Shown one piece after another: positions 51,812-60,000 of a stretch of 64,000 bases of DNA; position 1 is the stretch's first letter; each line of letters opens with the position of its first letter. A program made the position numbers and the translations under genes. The notes under the pieces are model-generated. The model was not told the origin of the DNA. It did not search any database and saw only the letters and a list, made by a program, of their open reading frames with translations. The stretch comes from Fulvimarina manganoxydans (GTDB lineage: Bacteria > Pseudomonadota > Alphaproteobacteria > Rhizobiales > Rhizobiaceae), in contig NZ_FWXR01000017.1 of NCBI RefSeq assembly GCF_900176465.1, positions 42,794 to 106,793 of the forward strand, given 5' to 3'.

Positions 51812-52621
51812 ATGACCTATTGCGTCGGACTACTCGTCGATCGCGGACTCGTCTTCATGTCCGATACAAGGACCAATGCGGGGATCGACAACATCTCGAC
51901 CGTCCTGAAGCTCAAGACCTGGGAAGTCCCGGGCGAGCGCTTCATCTGTCTGCTCTCGGCCGGCAATCTGGCAACGACACAGTCGACGATCTCGCTTCTG
52001 GAAGAGCGGCTGGTGGCGCCTTCCGAGCGCGAACCCGCCATCCTGAAACAGCCTTCGATGTTTCAGACGGCGCGTCTCGTCGGCGAGACCTTGCGCGAGG
52101 TCATCCAGTGTTCGACCGGGCCCCAGGCCCAGTCTCCGGACCCGATGTTCTCCGGCTCCTTCATCCTTGGTGGTCAGATCAAGGGCTCGCGCCCCCGGCT
52201 CTTCAACATCTATGCCGAAGGCAATTTCGTCGAGGCGGGGGACGACAATCCGTTCTTCCAAATCGGCGAGCACAAATATGGCCGCCCGATCATCATTCGA
52301 ACCTATGATCGGACTATGTCGCTGGAAGACTGCGCCAAGCTGCTTCTGGTCTCCTTCGATTCCACGCTGAAATCCAATCTCTCGGTGGGCCTGCCGCTCG
52401 ATCTGCAATTTTATGAGACCGACAGCCTTCGTGCTGGATTCCGCCATCGCTTCACCAAGGACGACCCTTACTATCGCCAGATCTCGGGCGGCTGGTCGGA
52501 CGCCCTGAAGCGCGCTTTCGACGATCTGCCGGCCTTCGATCCGTCGACGGCCGAGGGCGTTCCCCTCTCCGCCAAGGGCATCCCACGGCCCGTCATGCTG
52601 GAAGACGCCTCGGTGGTCTGA
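51812..52621 (+). CDS. Anbu (ancestral beta subunit) proteasome-type peptidase
   Basis: A 269-aa Ntn-hydrolase starting MTYCVGLLVDRGLVFMSDTR followed by TNAGIDNISTVLKL. The Thr at position 2 would be the N-terminal nucleophile after Met removal, with Asp18 and a Lys further on also expected in the active site. FICLLSAGNLATTQSTISLL is a core strand-helix typical of Anbu/HslV-like subunits. It self-assembles into open rings or helical fragments in studied species; proteolysis has been hard to show. Its neighbours are the ATP-grasp and alpha-E genes, the usual Anbu context, which suggests degradation of tagged proteins or peptides. Confidence 0.93.
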   Translation: MTYCVGLLVDRGLVFMSDTRTNAGIDNISTVLKLKTWEVPGERFICLLSAGNLATTQSTISLLEERLVAPSEREPAILKQPSMFQTARLVGETLREVIQCSTGPQAQSPDPMFSGSFILGGQIKGSRPRLFNIYAEGNFVEAGDDNPFFQIGEHKYGRPIIIRTYDRTMSLEDCAKLLLVSFDSTLKSNLSVGLPLDLQFYETDSLRAGFRHRFTKDDPYYRQISGGWSDALKRAFDDLPAFDPSTAEGVPLSAKGIPRPVMLEDASVV

Positions 52622-52826
52622 GAACAGACGCTTCTGTTGACGATGCGGGGCGCGGATGCCCTCGCGCCCCGCGCCGATCGCTTCGGATGTCGATTTCAGG
52701 ACGACATTCGATGCGCAAACCCGCCATGCGGGAATGCCACTCGCCAGCGGCGCCGCTTGGGCGTATGAGACGGTGTGGGCCGCGCATTTTCCCTTTGCAT
52801 GCCGCCCGACGACGCAGCGATCTTCC

Positions 52827-54005
52827 ATGCAACTTGCTCCCCTCGCCCCCGCCCGGATGCCGGCCGAAGCGCCCAGCCCGAAGACGAACGTCCATCTGCG
52901 GCGCGCTTTGCCCGCCGATGTCGACGCCTTGACCCGGCTCGAACGGTTGGTCTTTTCCGCCGACCGCATTTCCCGGCGCTCCTTCCGCAAGCTGGTCGTC
53001 TCGCCGAGCGCTTCGCTTGTCCTCGCCGAGGACGAGGCCGGAACGCTGATCGGCTATGGCGCTCTCCTGTTCCGCAAAGGAACGGGTCTTGCCCGCCTCT
53101 ATTCTCTCGCCGTCTCGCCAGAGGCTTCCGGGCGCGGCGTCGGGCGGCTTCTCCTGTCGCGCGCCGAACAGGACGCCTTCGAGGCCGGCCGGATCGCCTT
53201 GAGGCTGGAGGTGCGCGAAGACAATCACCGCGCCATCGAGCTTTACAAGGCGAGCGGCTATCGGCCGATCGGCCGCTATCTCGACTATTATGCCGACCAC
53301 ATGCCCGCTCTTCGCTTCGAGAAGGTGCTGAAGGGCGAGAAGCGGATCGAGACCGGCGTTCCCTATTACGAGCAGACGACCGATTTCACCTGCGGCCCTT
53401 CCTGTCTGATGATGGCGATGGCGCGGGACGTGCCGGGCTTCGTTTTTGATCCGGTCACCGAGATCCGCCTGTGGCGCGAGGCAACGACCATCTTCATGAT
53501 GTCGGGGCCCGGCGGCTGCGATCCTTACGGCCTGGCGGTTGCCGCCCATGATTTCGGCCTGGCCGCCGAAATTCACGTCTCGGAGGCCGGCGACCTCTTT
53601 CTCGATTCCGTCCGCTCGACTGAAAAGCAGAAGGTGATGACGCTTGCCCAGGAGGATTTCCGCCGCCGGGCCGAAGCCAGCGGAATCCCGGTCCTCGTGC
53701 GCCCCTTCACGCTCGACGATCTGTCCGGGCATCTGAAGGCCGGCGGCACGGCGATCGTGCTGATCTCCGGCTATCATATGTTCGACAAGAAGGTGCCGCA
53801 CTGGGTGCTCGCCCATGGCGACGACGGCTCCCATATCGTCATCCATGATCCATGGGTGGCGGACGAGCGCGGAGAGACCATTTCGGATGCGGCCAATCTG
53901 CCGATCCCCTATGAAACCTTCGACCGGATCGCGCGCTTCGGGAAGGTCGGCCTTCGCGCCGCCGTCTTCCTGAAAAAGCGCGGCGGTACGGAAGCGACGG
54001 CATGA
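52827..54005 (+). CDS. GNAT acetyltransferase fused to C39-like peptidase (DUF3335 type)
   Basis: A 392-aa two-domain protein. Residues about 20-165 are a GNAT domain: VHLRRALPADVDALTRLERL, LYSLAVSPEASGRGVGRLLL (acetyl-CoA loop) and LEVREDNHRAIELYKASGYR. Residues about 175-385 are a papain-like C39 fold with Gln183 and Cys189 in YEQTTDFTCGPSC, His325 in PHWVLAHG and Asp341 in VIHDPW, so the peptidase site looks complete. It is followed after 76 bases by an RLAN-ATP-grasp ligase, a pairing known from comparative genomics of amidoligase systems. The start at 52827 is chosen because upstream residues are not GNAT-like. Confidence 0.9.
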   Translation: MQLAPLAPARMPAEAPSPKTNVHLRRALPADVDALTRLERLVFSADRISRRSFRKLVVSPSASLVLAEDEAGTLIGYGALLFRKGTGLARLYSLAVSPEASGRGVGRLLLSRAEQDAFEAGRIALRLEVREDNHRAIELYKASGYRPIGRYLDYYADHMPALRFEKVLKGEKRIETGVPYYEQTTDFTCGPSCLMMAMARDVPGFVFDPVTEIRLWREATTIFMMSGPGGCDPYGLAVAAHDFGLAAEIHVSEAGDLFLDSVRSTEKQKVMTLAQEDFRRRAEASGIPVLVRPFTLDDLSGHLKAGGTAIVLISGYHMFDKKVPHWVLAHGDDGSHIVIHDPWVADERGETISDAANLPIPYETFDRIARFGKVGLRAAVFLKKRGGTEATA

Positions 54006-54081
54006 GACGGACAGATACGATCCCGCCGACCGCTCTGCTGCCGACGGATACCCTTTTCAAGCGAGGCTGAACGAACTCTCC

Positions 54082-55539
54082 ATGTCCCAATGGGTGGTGC
54101 TGACCGGACGCCCGTCCGATCTCGACAACGGGGCGACGCCCCACAAGATCATGAGCCAGAAGGACTATCTGGCACGGCCAGGCCTCTTTGCCGGCCAACG
54201 TCCCAAGCTCATCAATATCGCCTCTTCCTATGCCTATCAGTCGCGGGCCTATTACGCCTCGCTACTGGCGGGGGCGCGCGGACATCGGGTGATCCCCTCC
54301 GTCGAGACGATGATCGATCTGTCGGAGAAGAAACTCTACGAGAACGCCCTGCCCGAACTCGACGCGGCCTTGCGTTCGGGGCTCGGCAAGGAGGGCGCGG
54401 CCCCGGCCTCTCCCATTCTCGTCCTCTTCGGCTATTCGGACGATCCGCGTCTGGAGCGCTTCGCCAAGCTTGTCTTCGACTGGTTCCGGGCCCCCGCACT
54501 CGAAATCCATTTGGAGCCCAAGAGCGCTCAAGCGACCATCCGGCGCATCGCCTTCGCATCGCTTGCCAAGATGAGCGATGCGACCCAGGACCTGTTGATG
54601 GCGGCGATGGATCGCTACACCGCCCGCGAATGGCGCGCGGCCAAGGTGAAGACGCCGGCGAAATACGCCTTCGCGACGCTTTACGATCCGAAGGAAGAGT
54701 TGCCGCCCTCCTCCGTCGATACGCTGAAATATTGGGCGAAGACCGCAGCGCGCCTCGGCGTCGACGTCTCGCCGATCACCCGCAAGGATCTGCCGCGCCT
54801 CGCCAATTTCGACGCGCTCTTCATCCGCGAGACCACCTCGATCTCCAACCACACCTATCGCTTCGCCCGGCGCGCCATGCAGGAAGGCATGCCGGTCATC
54901 GACGATCCGGTGTCGATGATCCGCTGCACCAACAAGGTCTATCTGAACGAGCTGATGGCCGCGAATGGCGTGGCGACGCCCCCTTCGGTCATGATCGGCT
55001 CGAAGGACGATTTCCAGAAGGCGGCCGATCTTCTCGGCTTTCCGCTGGTGCTCAAGATCCCCGACGGCTCCTTCTCGCGGGGCGTCAAGAAGGTCGAGGA
55101 CATGGCGGCGCTGGTACGCCTGGCCGGGTCCTGGCTCGAGGACACCGATCTCCTCATCGCCCAGAAATTCATGCCGACCAGCTTCGATTGGCGGATCGGC
55201 GTTCTCGGCGGCGAGCCGCTCTTTGCCGTCAAATACCATATGGCCAAGCAGCATTGGCAGATCATCAACCACGAGACGGGCGGGCGCCCGATGGAGGGCG
55301 GCTTCACCGCCTTCGCGCTCGCCGATGCCGACCCGCGCGTCCTCGATATCGGCGTCAAGGCCGCTCGCTGCATCGGCGACGGCCTCTATGGCGTCGATCT
55401 GAAGGAAACCGAGGACGGGATCTTCCTGATCGAAGTGAACGACAATCCGAATCTCGAACATGGCGTCGAGGATCAGGCGGAAAAGGACGAGGTCTGGACA
55501 CGCCTCACCCGCTGGTTCATCGACCGCATCGAACGCTGA
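54082..55539 (+). CDS. RimK-like ATP-grasp ligase with RLAN N-terminal domain
   Basis: A 485-aa ligase. The N-terminal half (KLINIASSYAYQSRAYYASL, GHRVIPSVETMIDLSEKKLY) is the RLAN domain found only on such ligases. The C-terminal ATP-grasp has VLKIPDGSFSRGVKKVEDMA, FMPTSFDWRIGVLGGEPLFA and IEVNDNPNLEHGVED, with the E-x-N-x-N metal site intact. It probably joins amino acids to a peptide, paired with the upstream GNAT-C39 protein. Its product is unknown. Confidence 0.92.
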   Translation: MSQWVVLTGRPSDLDNGATPHKIMSQKDYLARPGLFAGQRPKLINIASSYAYQSRAYYASLLAGARGHRVIPSVETMIDLSEKKLYENALPELDAALRSGLGKEGAAPASPILVLFGYSDDPRLERFAKLVFDWFRAPALEIHLEPKSAQATIRRIAFASLAKMSDATQDLLMAAMDRYTAREWRAAKVKTPAKYAFATLYDPKEELPPSSVDTLKYWAKTAARLGVDVSPITRKDLPRLANFDALFIRETTSISNHTYRFARRAMQEGMPVIDDPVSMIRCTNKVYLNELMAANGVATPPSVMIGSKDDFQKAADLLGFPLVLKIPDGSFSRGVKKVEDMAALVRLAGSWLEDTDLLIAQKFMPTSFDWRIGVLGGEPLFAVKYHMAKQHWQIINHETGGRPMEGGFTAFALADADPRVLDIGVKAARCIGDGLYGVDLKETEDGIFLIEVNDNPNLEHGVEDQAEKDEVWTRLTRWFIDRIER

Positions 55540-55557
55540 TTGGAAGAGACGAAGCTG

Positions 55558-56019
55558 ATGACCGACACGACCGATCTCTCGCAACTCGGCCGCGAAAGCC
55601 GGCCGGCCGCCTCGCCGGAAGAGGCCGTGCTGGAGACCGTGCCCTATACGCGGCGCGAGGGGCCGCCGGCGATCGTGCGCTTCACCTGCCCGGAATTCAC
55701 CTCCCTCTGCCCGGTGACCGGCCAGCCGGATTTCGCCCATATCGTCATCGATTACGCGCCGGATGCCCGGCTGGTGGAGTCGAAATCGCTCAAGCTCTTT
55801 CTGACGAGCTTCCGCAATCACGGCGCCTTCCACGAGGATTGCACCGTGATGATCGCCCGGCGCGTCGTCCAGGCAACCAAGCCGCTCTGGCTGCGGATCG
55901 GCGGCTATTGGTATCCGCGCGGCGGCATCCCGATCGACGTCTTCTGGCAGACCGGCCCCGCGCCGGACGGCTGCTTTCTGCCGGACCAGGGCGTACCGCC
56001 CTATCGCGGACGCGGCTGA
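55558..56019 (+). CDS. queF: NADPH-dependent 7-cyano-7-deazaguanine reductase QueF
   Basis: A 153-aa single-domain QueF that reduces preQ0 to preQ1 in queuosine synthesis. It contains [20 protein letters not shown] with the catalytic Cys, [20 protein letters not shown] and [11 protein letters not shown], the QueF motif. The ATG at 55558 is chosen; the TTG at 55540 overlaps the end of the RLAN gene, and co-transcription is likely. Other queuosine genes are not in the window. Confidence 0.95.
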   Translation: MTDTTDLSQLGRESRPAASPEEAVLETVPYTRREGPPAIVRFTCPEFTSLCPVTGQPDFAHIVIDYAPDARLVESKSLKLFLTSFRNHGAFHEDCTVMIARRVVQATKPLWLRIGGYWYPRGGIPIDVFWQTGPAPDGCFLPDQGVPPYRGRG

Positions 56020-56025
56020 GCCCCC

Positions 56026-56051
56026 GGGCTTAAAGCGCCGGGCGAAAGCCC
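56026..56051 (+). terminator. hairpin after queF
   Basis: GGGCTT and AAGCCC form a 6-bp stem with a 14-base GC-rich loop, beginning just after the queF stop and followed by AAAAAG rather than a T run. It is a possible weak terminator. Confidence 0.45.
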
Positions 56052-56467
56052 AAAAAGACCTAGGCTCGTCACGGCCGGTCAAGGTTGGCCAAGGTCGCCC
56101 GGCTGCGATCGCGACTCTCGCGCGCTCAATTTTCCTGAATGCGAGCAACAAGCGCCGTCGTCATGCCCGAACCGCCAGGAATCTATTCATCACGGCTGCG
56201 TGATTTCATCTCCAAAACCGCGAATGATCTACACCGCCTTACTCAAGAGGAGGTTTTCGCGGCTGCGTCATGGCGTCCCGCTCGACCGTTTCGGCACATC
56301 TTTGCGATGGCTTTGTTTCATATTGGATCAATGCCTGGATCGATTTGGAACCGCGCCTGCTTTATGGCGAAAATTCGATCTATAAGGCTCAGGAATCAGT
56401 TGCTATTTCCCCAACGCCCTTTCATTGTTCCGTTGCGCAACATCAAAACAACGGAGGCGTTATTTCC
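56052..56467. other. intergenic region, no gene seen
   Basis: About 416 bases between queF and a small secreted protein. Frames that span it lack ribosome sites. A promoter for the downstream gene should be here but I could not pick one with confidence. Confidence 0.5.
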
Positions 56468-56767
56468 ATGCGCAAAGTGCTGCTCACGATGTCCGCCCTG
56501 GCGGCCGCAGTGTCGTTCTCGGCCACGGCCGAAGCGAAGTACTATAAGAAGCATGTCGACGAGCGTAGCGCAAAATGCTATGTCGTCGAATATATCCCTT
56601 CGACTTATAAATATAACACCAAGGGAAAGCTCGTCACGGGCGAAAGCACGACTTGGTCGGGCGAGATCGTCGACGGCGGCAAGGTCTATCACCGCCGCAA
56701 TCCGGCCGTCTACATGACGACCAAGAAGCTGGTCGAGCAGGATCACTACACCCTGACCGGCTGCTGA
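56468..56767 (+). CDS. small secreted hypothetical protein
   Basis: A 99-aa protein: signal peptide MRKVLLTMSALAAAVSFSAT (cleavage after AEA), then a basic mature part starting KYYKKHVDERSAKCYVVEYI and ending TLTGC, so there are two Cys that may pair. CGGAGG lies 11 bases ahead of the ATG. The mature protein looks like a small beta-rich periplasmic domain; no family name is known to me. Confidence 0.8.
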   Translation: MRKVLLTMSALAAAVSFSATAEAKYYKKHVDERSAKCYVVEYIPSTYKYNTKGKLVTGESTTWSGEIVDGGKVYHRRNPAVYMTTKKLVEQDHYTLTGC

Positions 56768-56839
56768 TCCGCATTCACTCACTGGAAGGGGAGCGTTGCG
56801 TCAACATTCCCCTTCCATATCGTCCCATAGGAGGCTGCC

Positions 56840-57250
56840 ATGCTCTCGGCGATCATTCTTGCCGCTTCGGCACTCGCCATTCCCTTCGAAAGCAGTCCCG
56901 CGCCGGAAAAGCCTGCGGCTTCCGCACCGGCAACGATGCTGGAGACCTCCTTCGAATTCGCCGAGCGCGAGGGCAGCTATCAGCTCAACGCCCTTCTGTT
57001 TGATCTTTCGGCCGGCACGCGGGCCTCGACGCCGATCGCGTCCTGCAGAAGCATCGACATCGCATCCTTTGAAGAGACCGCGTTCGGGACACCCGTCAGC
57101 TGCGACGGCGTCTCATTCTCCTTCGACGTGCGCGACGGCGCCGTTTTGGTCGATGCCGCCAGCCCTCAGCCGCCGATCGCGCTCAGGCGCTTGTCGCCTG
57201 GCCGTGTTTTCGTCAACGGCATGCCGCTTCTCATAGAGGCCAGTCGGTAA
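56840..57250 (+). CDS. secreted hypothetical protein
   Basis: A 136-aa protein with a short N-terminal hydrophobic segment (MLSAIILAASALAIPFESSP), an Ala/Pro-rich stretch, then a beta-rich domain with two Cys (IASCRSIDIAS and TPVSCDGVSFSF). AGGAGG before the ATG is strong. It is preceded by the 56468 gene on the same strand and its last 20 bases overlap the end of the convergent lipoprotein gene. No function can be given. Confidence 0.72.
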   Translation: MLSAIILAASALAIPFESSPAPEKPAASAPATMLETSFEFAEREGSYQLNALLFDLSAGTRASTPIASCRSIDIASFEETAFGTPVSCDGVSFSFDVRDGAVLVDAASPQPPIALRRLSPGRVFVNGMPLLIEASR

Positions 57251-58151
57251 GCATGGCGCCGTTCATGGCAGCGTATGACACGGGCCGCCGGTAGCGAATC
57301 TCGCCGTCGATCGTGTGACGCTCCGGCAACCGGAGCGCCAGAACCTCGGCGACCGAAAAAGGACGTGCGAGACGCCCCTCTTTCCGCCAAGCTTCGCCCG
57401 CCGCATAAGCGGCCGCGAGCTTTCCGCTAGCGGCGCCGAGACGAGGCTCTTTTCCGTCCGCGTTCGCCGCGCGAACCGGATGGAAATGACGGCTCAAAAG
57501 GAAGGTCTCCTCAGCGCTCCGGTTTTCCGCGACGCCCACGCCGGACGAAACAGGGTTCAGCCCGCCCACGCCGCTTAAAGCATCTGCCGCATCCGTCGTT
57601 AGAGCCAAAGCGGCGCGCCCTGCCCTCATGGGAGGTCCAAAGGCTTGAGCCGATCCGTGCGGCGCCATTCCGCCCGCCTCGTTGAAAGCATCCGTCGCCA
57701 GATCGGTAACGTCCGATGGTCTGGAACCAGCAACCAGCGTGCCTAGCGCAAGGGACAGCGGTTGCCGTGTCTCTGGCCTCGGCAACCAAGCCGTCGATAC
57801 GGCCCATGGATCACCATCTTCCGGCCATCGCAATCCGAGCCAGCGATCGTCGGCCACCGCGGTCTGGCCGGCCTCGCCATCAACGGGCCGCGTCTCAGCG
57901 GCAAGCGCCTCGTCCGCCTCCTTCAAAAATCCCTCATAACGCAAGGCGCCGAGCACATAAGGCGGCACATAATAGGCGGCATTCGTCTCGCCGAGCGGTC
58001 GTACGATGAGATGCGGACCCGTCTCGCAGGCTTCGGCCGTTGGGTCACCCGCCGGATCGATCGTCACATAGCAACGCGACGTCTGTCCGGCGCAGCCCGC
58101 AAGCAGCGCCGTCGGCAGAAGCAGGGAAAGGACAAGGCGGCGAACGGACAT
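57231..58151 (-). CDS. hypothetical lipoprotein
   Basis: A 306-aa protein. MSVRRLVLSLLLPTALLAGC is a lipoprotein signal with lipobox LLAGC, so it should be lipid-anchored to a membrane. The mature part has YYVPPYVLGALRYEGFLKEA, then low-complexity segments, and ends RYRRPVSYAAMNGAMLTDWP. I do not recognise a named family; the layout (short lipobox, long Ala/Gly-rich body) is seen in alphaproteobacterial outer-membrane accessory proteins. GAGGAG precedes the ATG at 58151, rejecting the longer frame. A TTAA-N7-TTAA site lies 39 bases upstream. The 3' end overlaps the convergent gene by 20 bases. Confidence 0.75.
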   Translation of the reverse strand: MSVRRLVLSLLLPTALLAGCAGQTSRCYVTIDPAGDPTAEACETGPHLIVRPLGETNAAYYVPPYVLGALRYEGFLKEADEALAAETRPVDGEAGQTAVADDRWLGLRWPEDGDPWAVSTAWLPRPETRQPLSLALGTLVAGSRPSDVTDLATDAFNEAGGMAPHGSAQAFGPPMRAGRAALALTTDAADALSGVGGLNPVSSGVGVAENRSAEETFLLSRHFHPVRAANADGKEPRLGAASGKLAAAYAAGEAWRKEGRLARPFSVAEVLALRLPERHTIDGEIRYRRPVSYAAMNGAMLTDWPL

Positions 58152-58189
58152 CAGGCGTCTCCTCGACGCCGATTTCTTTGCCGATAGGG

Positions 58190-58204
58190 TTAACGCTTGG
58201 TTAA
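58190..58204. promoter_or_regulatory. candidate CtrA binding site
   Basis: TTAA, seven bases, TTAA is the known full recognition pattern of the alphaproteobacterial cell-cycle regulator CtrA. It lies 39 bases upstream of the lipoprotein start and could place this gene under cell-cycle control. Another TTAA half-site lies near 58230. Confidence 0.5.
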
Positions 58205-58477
58205 GCGCGACACCTGATGGAAAGCTCCGGTTAAGGATTTCGTCTGGTCCCGCGGCCAACAGCGAGGCTCGCTGCCGAACCGACACCCATCCCGGATGCC
58301 CGTGATGCTGATGCGCCTTTCAGCGCTTTGCCGAAAGATTCATCTCCGATCGAGACGAATTGCGAGAAAATTAGCCTCGCCATCCCCGCGCAGTCCCGTT
58401 ATCTTTGAGCCTGACATCGGTGCCGCAACGGGGCGTCGCCGGATCGCCCATCCCGACATCTAAAGGACGGACGCTCC

Positions 58478-59980
58478 ATGACTGGACCGCGCATCGAACG
58501 ACGTTTGTCGACCATCAGCGAAACCAACGAGGCCGCCGGTCGGCGCGAGCGCATGGGCTCGCTTGCGACGCTGCCTGTCTTTTTCGACCTTCGCGACAAA
58601 CGCGTGGTGATGACCGGCGGTGGCGCGGGCGCGGCCTGGAAGACCGAACTTCTCGCCGCAAGCGGCGCCAAGGTCGATCTTTACGCGGAAGCGGATGACA
58701 TCGGCGAGGACATGGCCGAGCTTCTCGCCGCCGGCCCGGTCGACGGATCGATCCGCCATCACGACCGCCCTTGGGGCATCGACATCTTCCAGGGCGCGGC
58801 GATCGCCGTCGGCGACGTGGAAAGCGAAGCCGAGGCGAAAGCATTCTATTGCGCGGCAAAGGCGGCCGGCGTTCCGGTCAATGTGGTCGACAAGCCGGCC
58901 TTCTGCGAATTCCGCTTCGGCTCCATCGTCAATCGCTCGCCGCTCGTCATCGGCATCTCGACCGATGGCGCCGCACCCATTCTCGGCCAGGCCGCGCGCC
59001 GGCGGATCGAAACGCTGCTGCCGCCCTCTCTTGCCGGCTGGGCACAGCTTGCGGCCCGCATCCGCGGCGAGGTGATCGACAGGCTCGCCCCAGGGCCCAA
59101 GCGCCGGGCCTTCTGGGAGCGCTTTTCCGACCGCGCCTTTCTGGCAAAGTCTCCGGCCAATGACGACGAGATGAAAGCCTCGATCGAGGCGATCGCGACA
59201 GCCGGCGAAAGCGGCGGACGTGTGACGCTGGTGGGCGCCGGCCCCGGCGAAGCCGAGCTCCTGACCCTCAAGGCGGTTCGCGCGCTTCAAGCCGCGGATG
59301 TCATCCTATTCGACGATCTCGTCTCCAACGACATTCTGGAGCTCGCCCGGCGCGAGGCCAAGCGCATGCTGGTGGGCAAGCGCGCCGCGCGCGAAAGCTG
59401 CCGCCAGGAGGACATCAACCGGCTGATGGTGCAGTTCGCCAAGGCCGGCAAGCATGTGGTGCGTCTCAAATCGGGCGATGTCTCGGTGTTCGGCCGGGCC
59501 GGCGAAGAGCTGGACGAGCTGAAGCGTGAGGGCATTCCCGTCCAGATCGTGCCGGGTATCACGGCGGCCTCGGCCCTTGCGGCGGCCTTCGGCGTCTCGC
59601 TGACCCATCGCGACTGCGCCCAGCAGGTGCGTTTCGTCACCGGCCATTCCAAGAAAGGCGGCCTGCCGGAAGAGCTCGATTGGCATGCGCTGGCCGAGCC
59701 GCATGCGACGACGATCTTCTATATGGGCGGGCGCATGGCCGGCCGGATCGCAGCGCGGCTGATCGCGGAAGGCTTGTCGGCCGCAACCCCGGTCGCGGTC
59801 GCCGCCAATCTCTCGCGCGCCGACGAGACCCGCGCCTGCGGCCGTCTCGACGGGCTCGGCCATCTGGTCGAGGTGATCGGCGTCGACCGGCCGATCCTGA
59901 TTGGTGTGGGCCCGGTCTTTGCCGAATTCCAGGCCATGCCGGTCGAGGGACCGCTGGCCGCCGAGCGCGCTGCTGGCTGA
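58478..59980 (+). CDS. cysG: siroheme synthase (uroporphyrinogen-III methyltransferase / precorrin-2 oxidase-ferrochelatase)
   Basis: A 500-aa three-activity enzyme. N-terminal residues about 25-230 form the Met8p-like dehydrogenase/ferrochelatase (LPVFFDLRDKRVVMTGGGAG, GISTDGAAPILGQAARRRI). The C-terminal methyltransferase has VTLVGAGPGEAELLTLKAVR, LVGKRAARESCRQEDINRLM, RLKSGDVSVFGRAGEELDEL and IVPGITAASALAAAFGVSLT. The usual R-L-K-G-G-D-P is replaced by R-L-K-S-G-D-V, a variant seen in some CysG. Siroheme serves sulfite and nitrite reductases, but no cysI or cysJ follows. AAAGGAC precedes the ATG. Confidence 0.94.
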   Translation: MTGPRIERRLSTISETNEAAGRRERMGSLATLPVFFDLRDKRVVMTGGGAGAAWKTELLAASGAKVDLYAEADDIGEDMAELLAAGPVDGSIRHHDRPWGIDIFQGAAIAVGDVESEAEAKAFYCAAKAAGVPVNVVDKPAFCEFRFGSIVNRSPLVIGISTDGAAPILGQAARRRIETLLPPSLAGWAQLAARIRGEVIDRLAPGPKRRAFWERFSDRAFLAKSPANDDEMKASIEAIATAGESGGRVTLVGAGPGEAELLTLKAVRALQAADVILFDDLVSNDILELARREAKRMLVGKRAARESCRQEDINRLMVQFAKAGKHVVRLKSGDVSVFGRAGEELDELKREGIPVQIVPGITAASALAAAFGVSLTHRDCAQQVRFVTGHSKKGGLPEELDWHALAEPHATTIFYMGGRMAGRIAARLIAEGLSAATPVAVAANLSRADETRACGRLDGLGHLVEVIGVDRPILIGVGPVFAEFQAMPVEGPLAAERAAG

Positions 59981-60000
59981 CGCTGAACGGCCAACCGGCC

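Noticed and set aside
54090..56033. 647-codon open frame overlapping the RLAN ligase and queF
   Set aside because: It covers two well-supported genes in another frame and is Arg/Pro-rich, as expected of a shadow.
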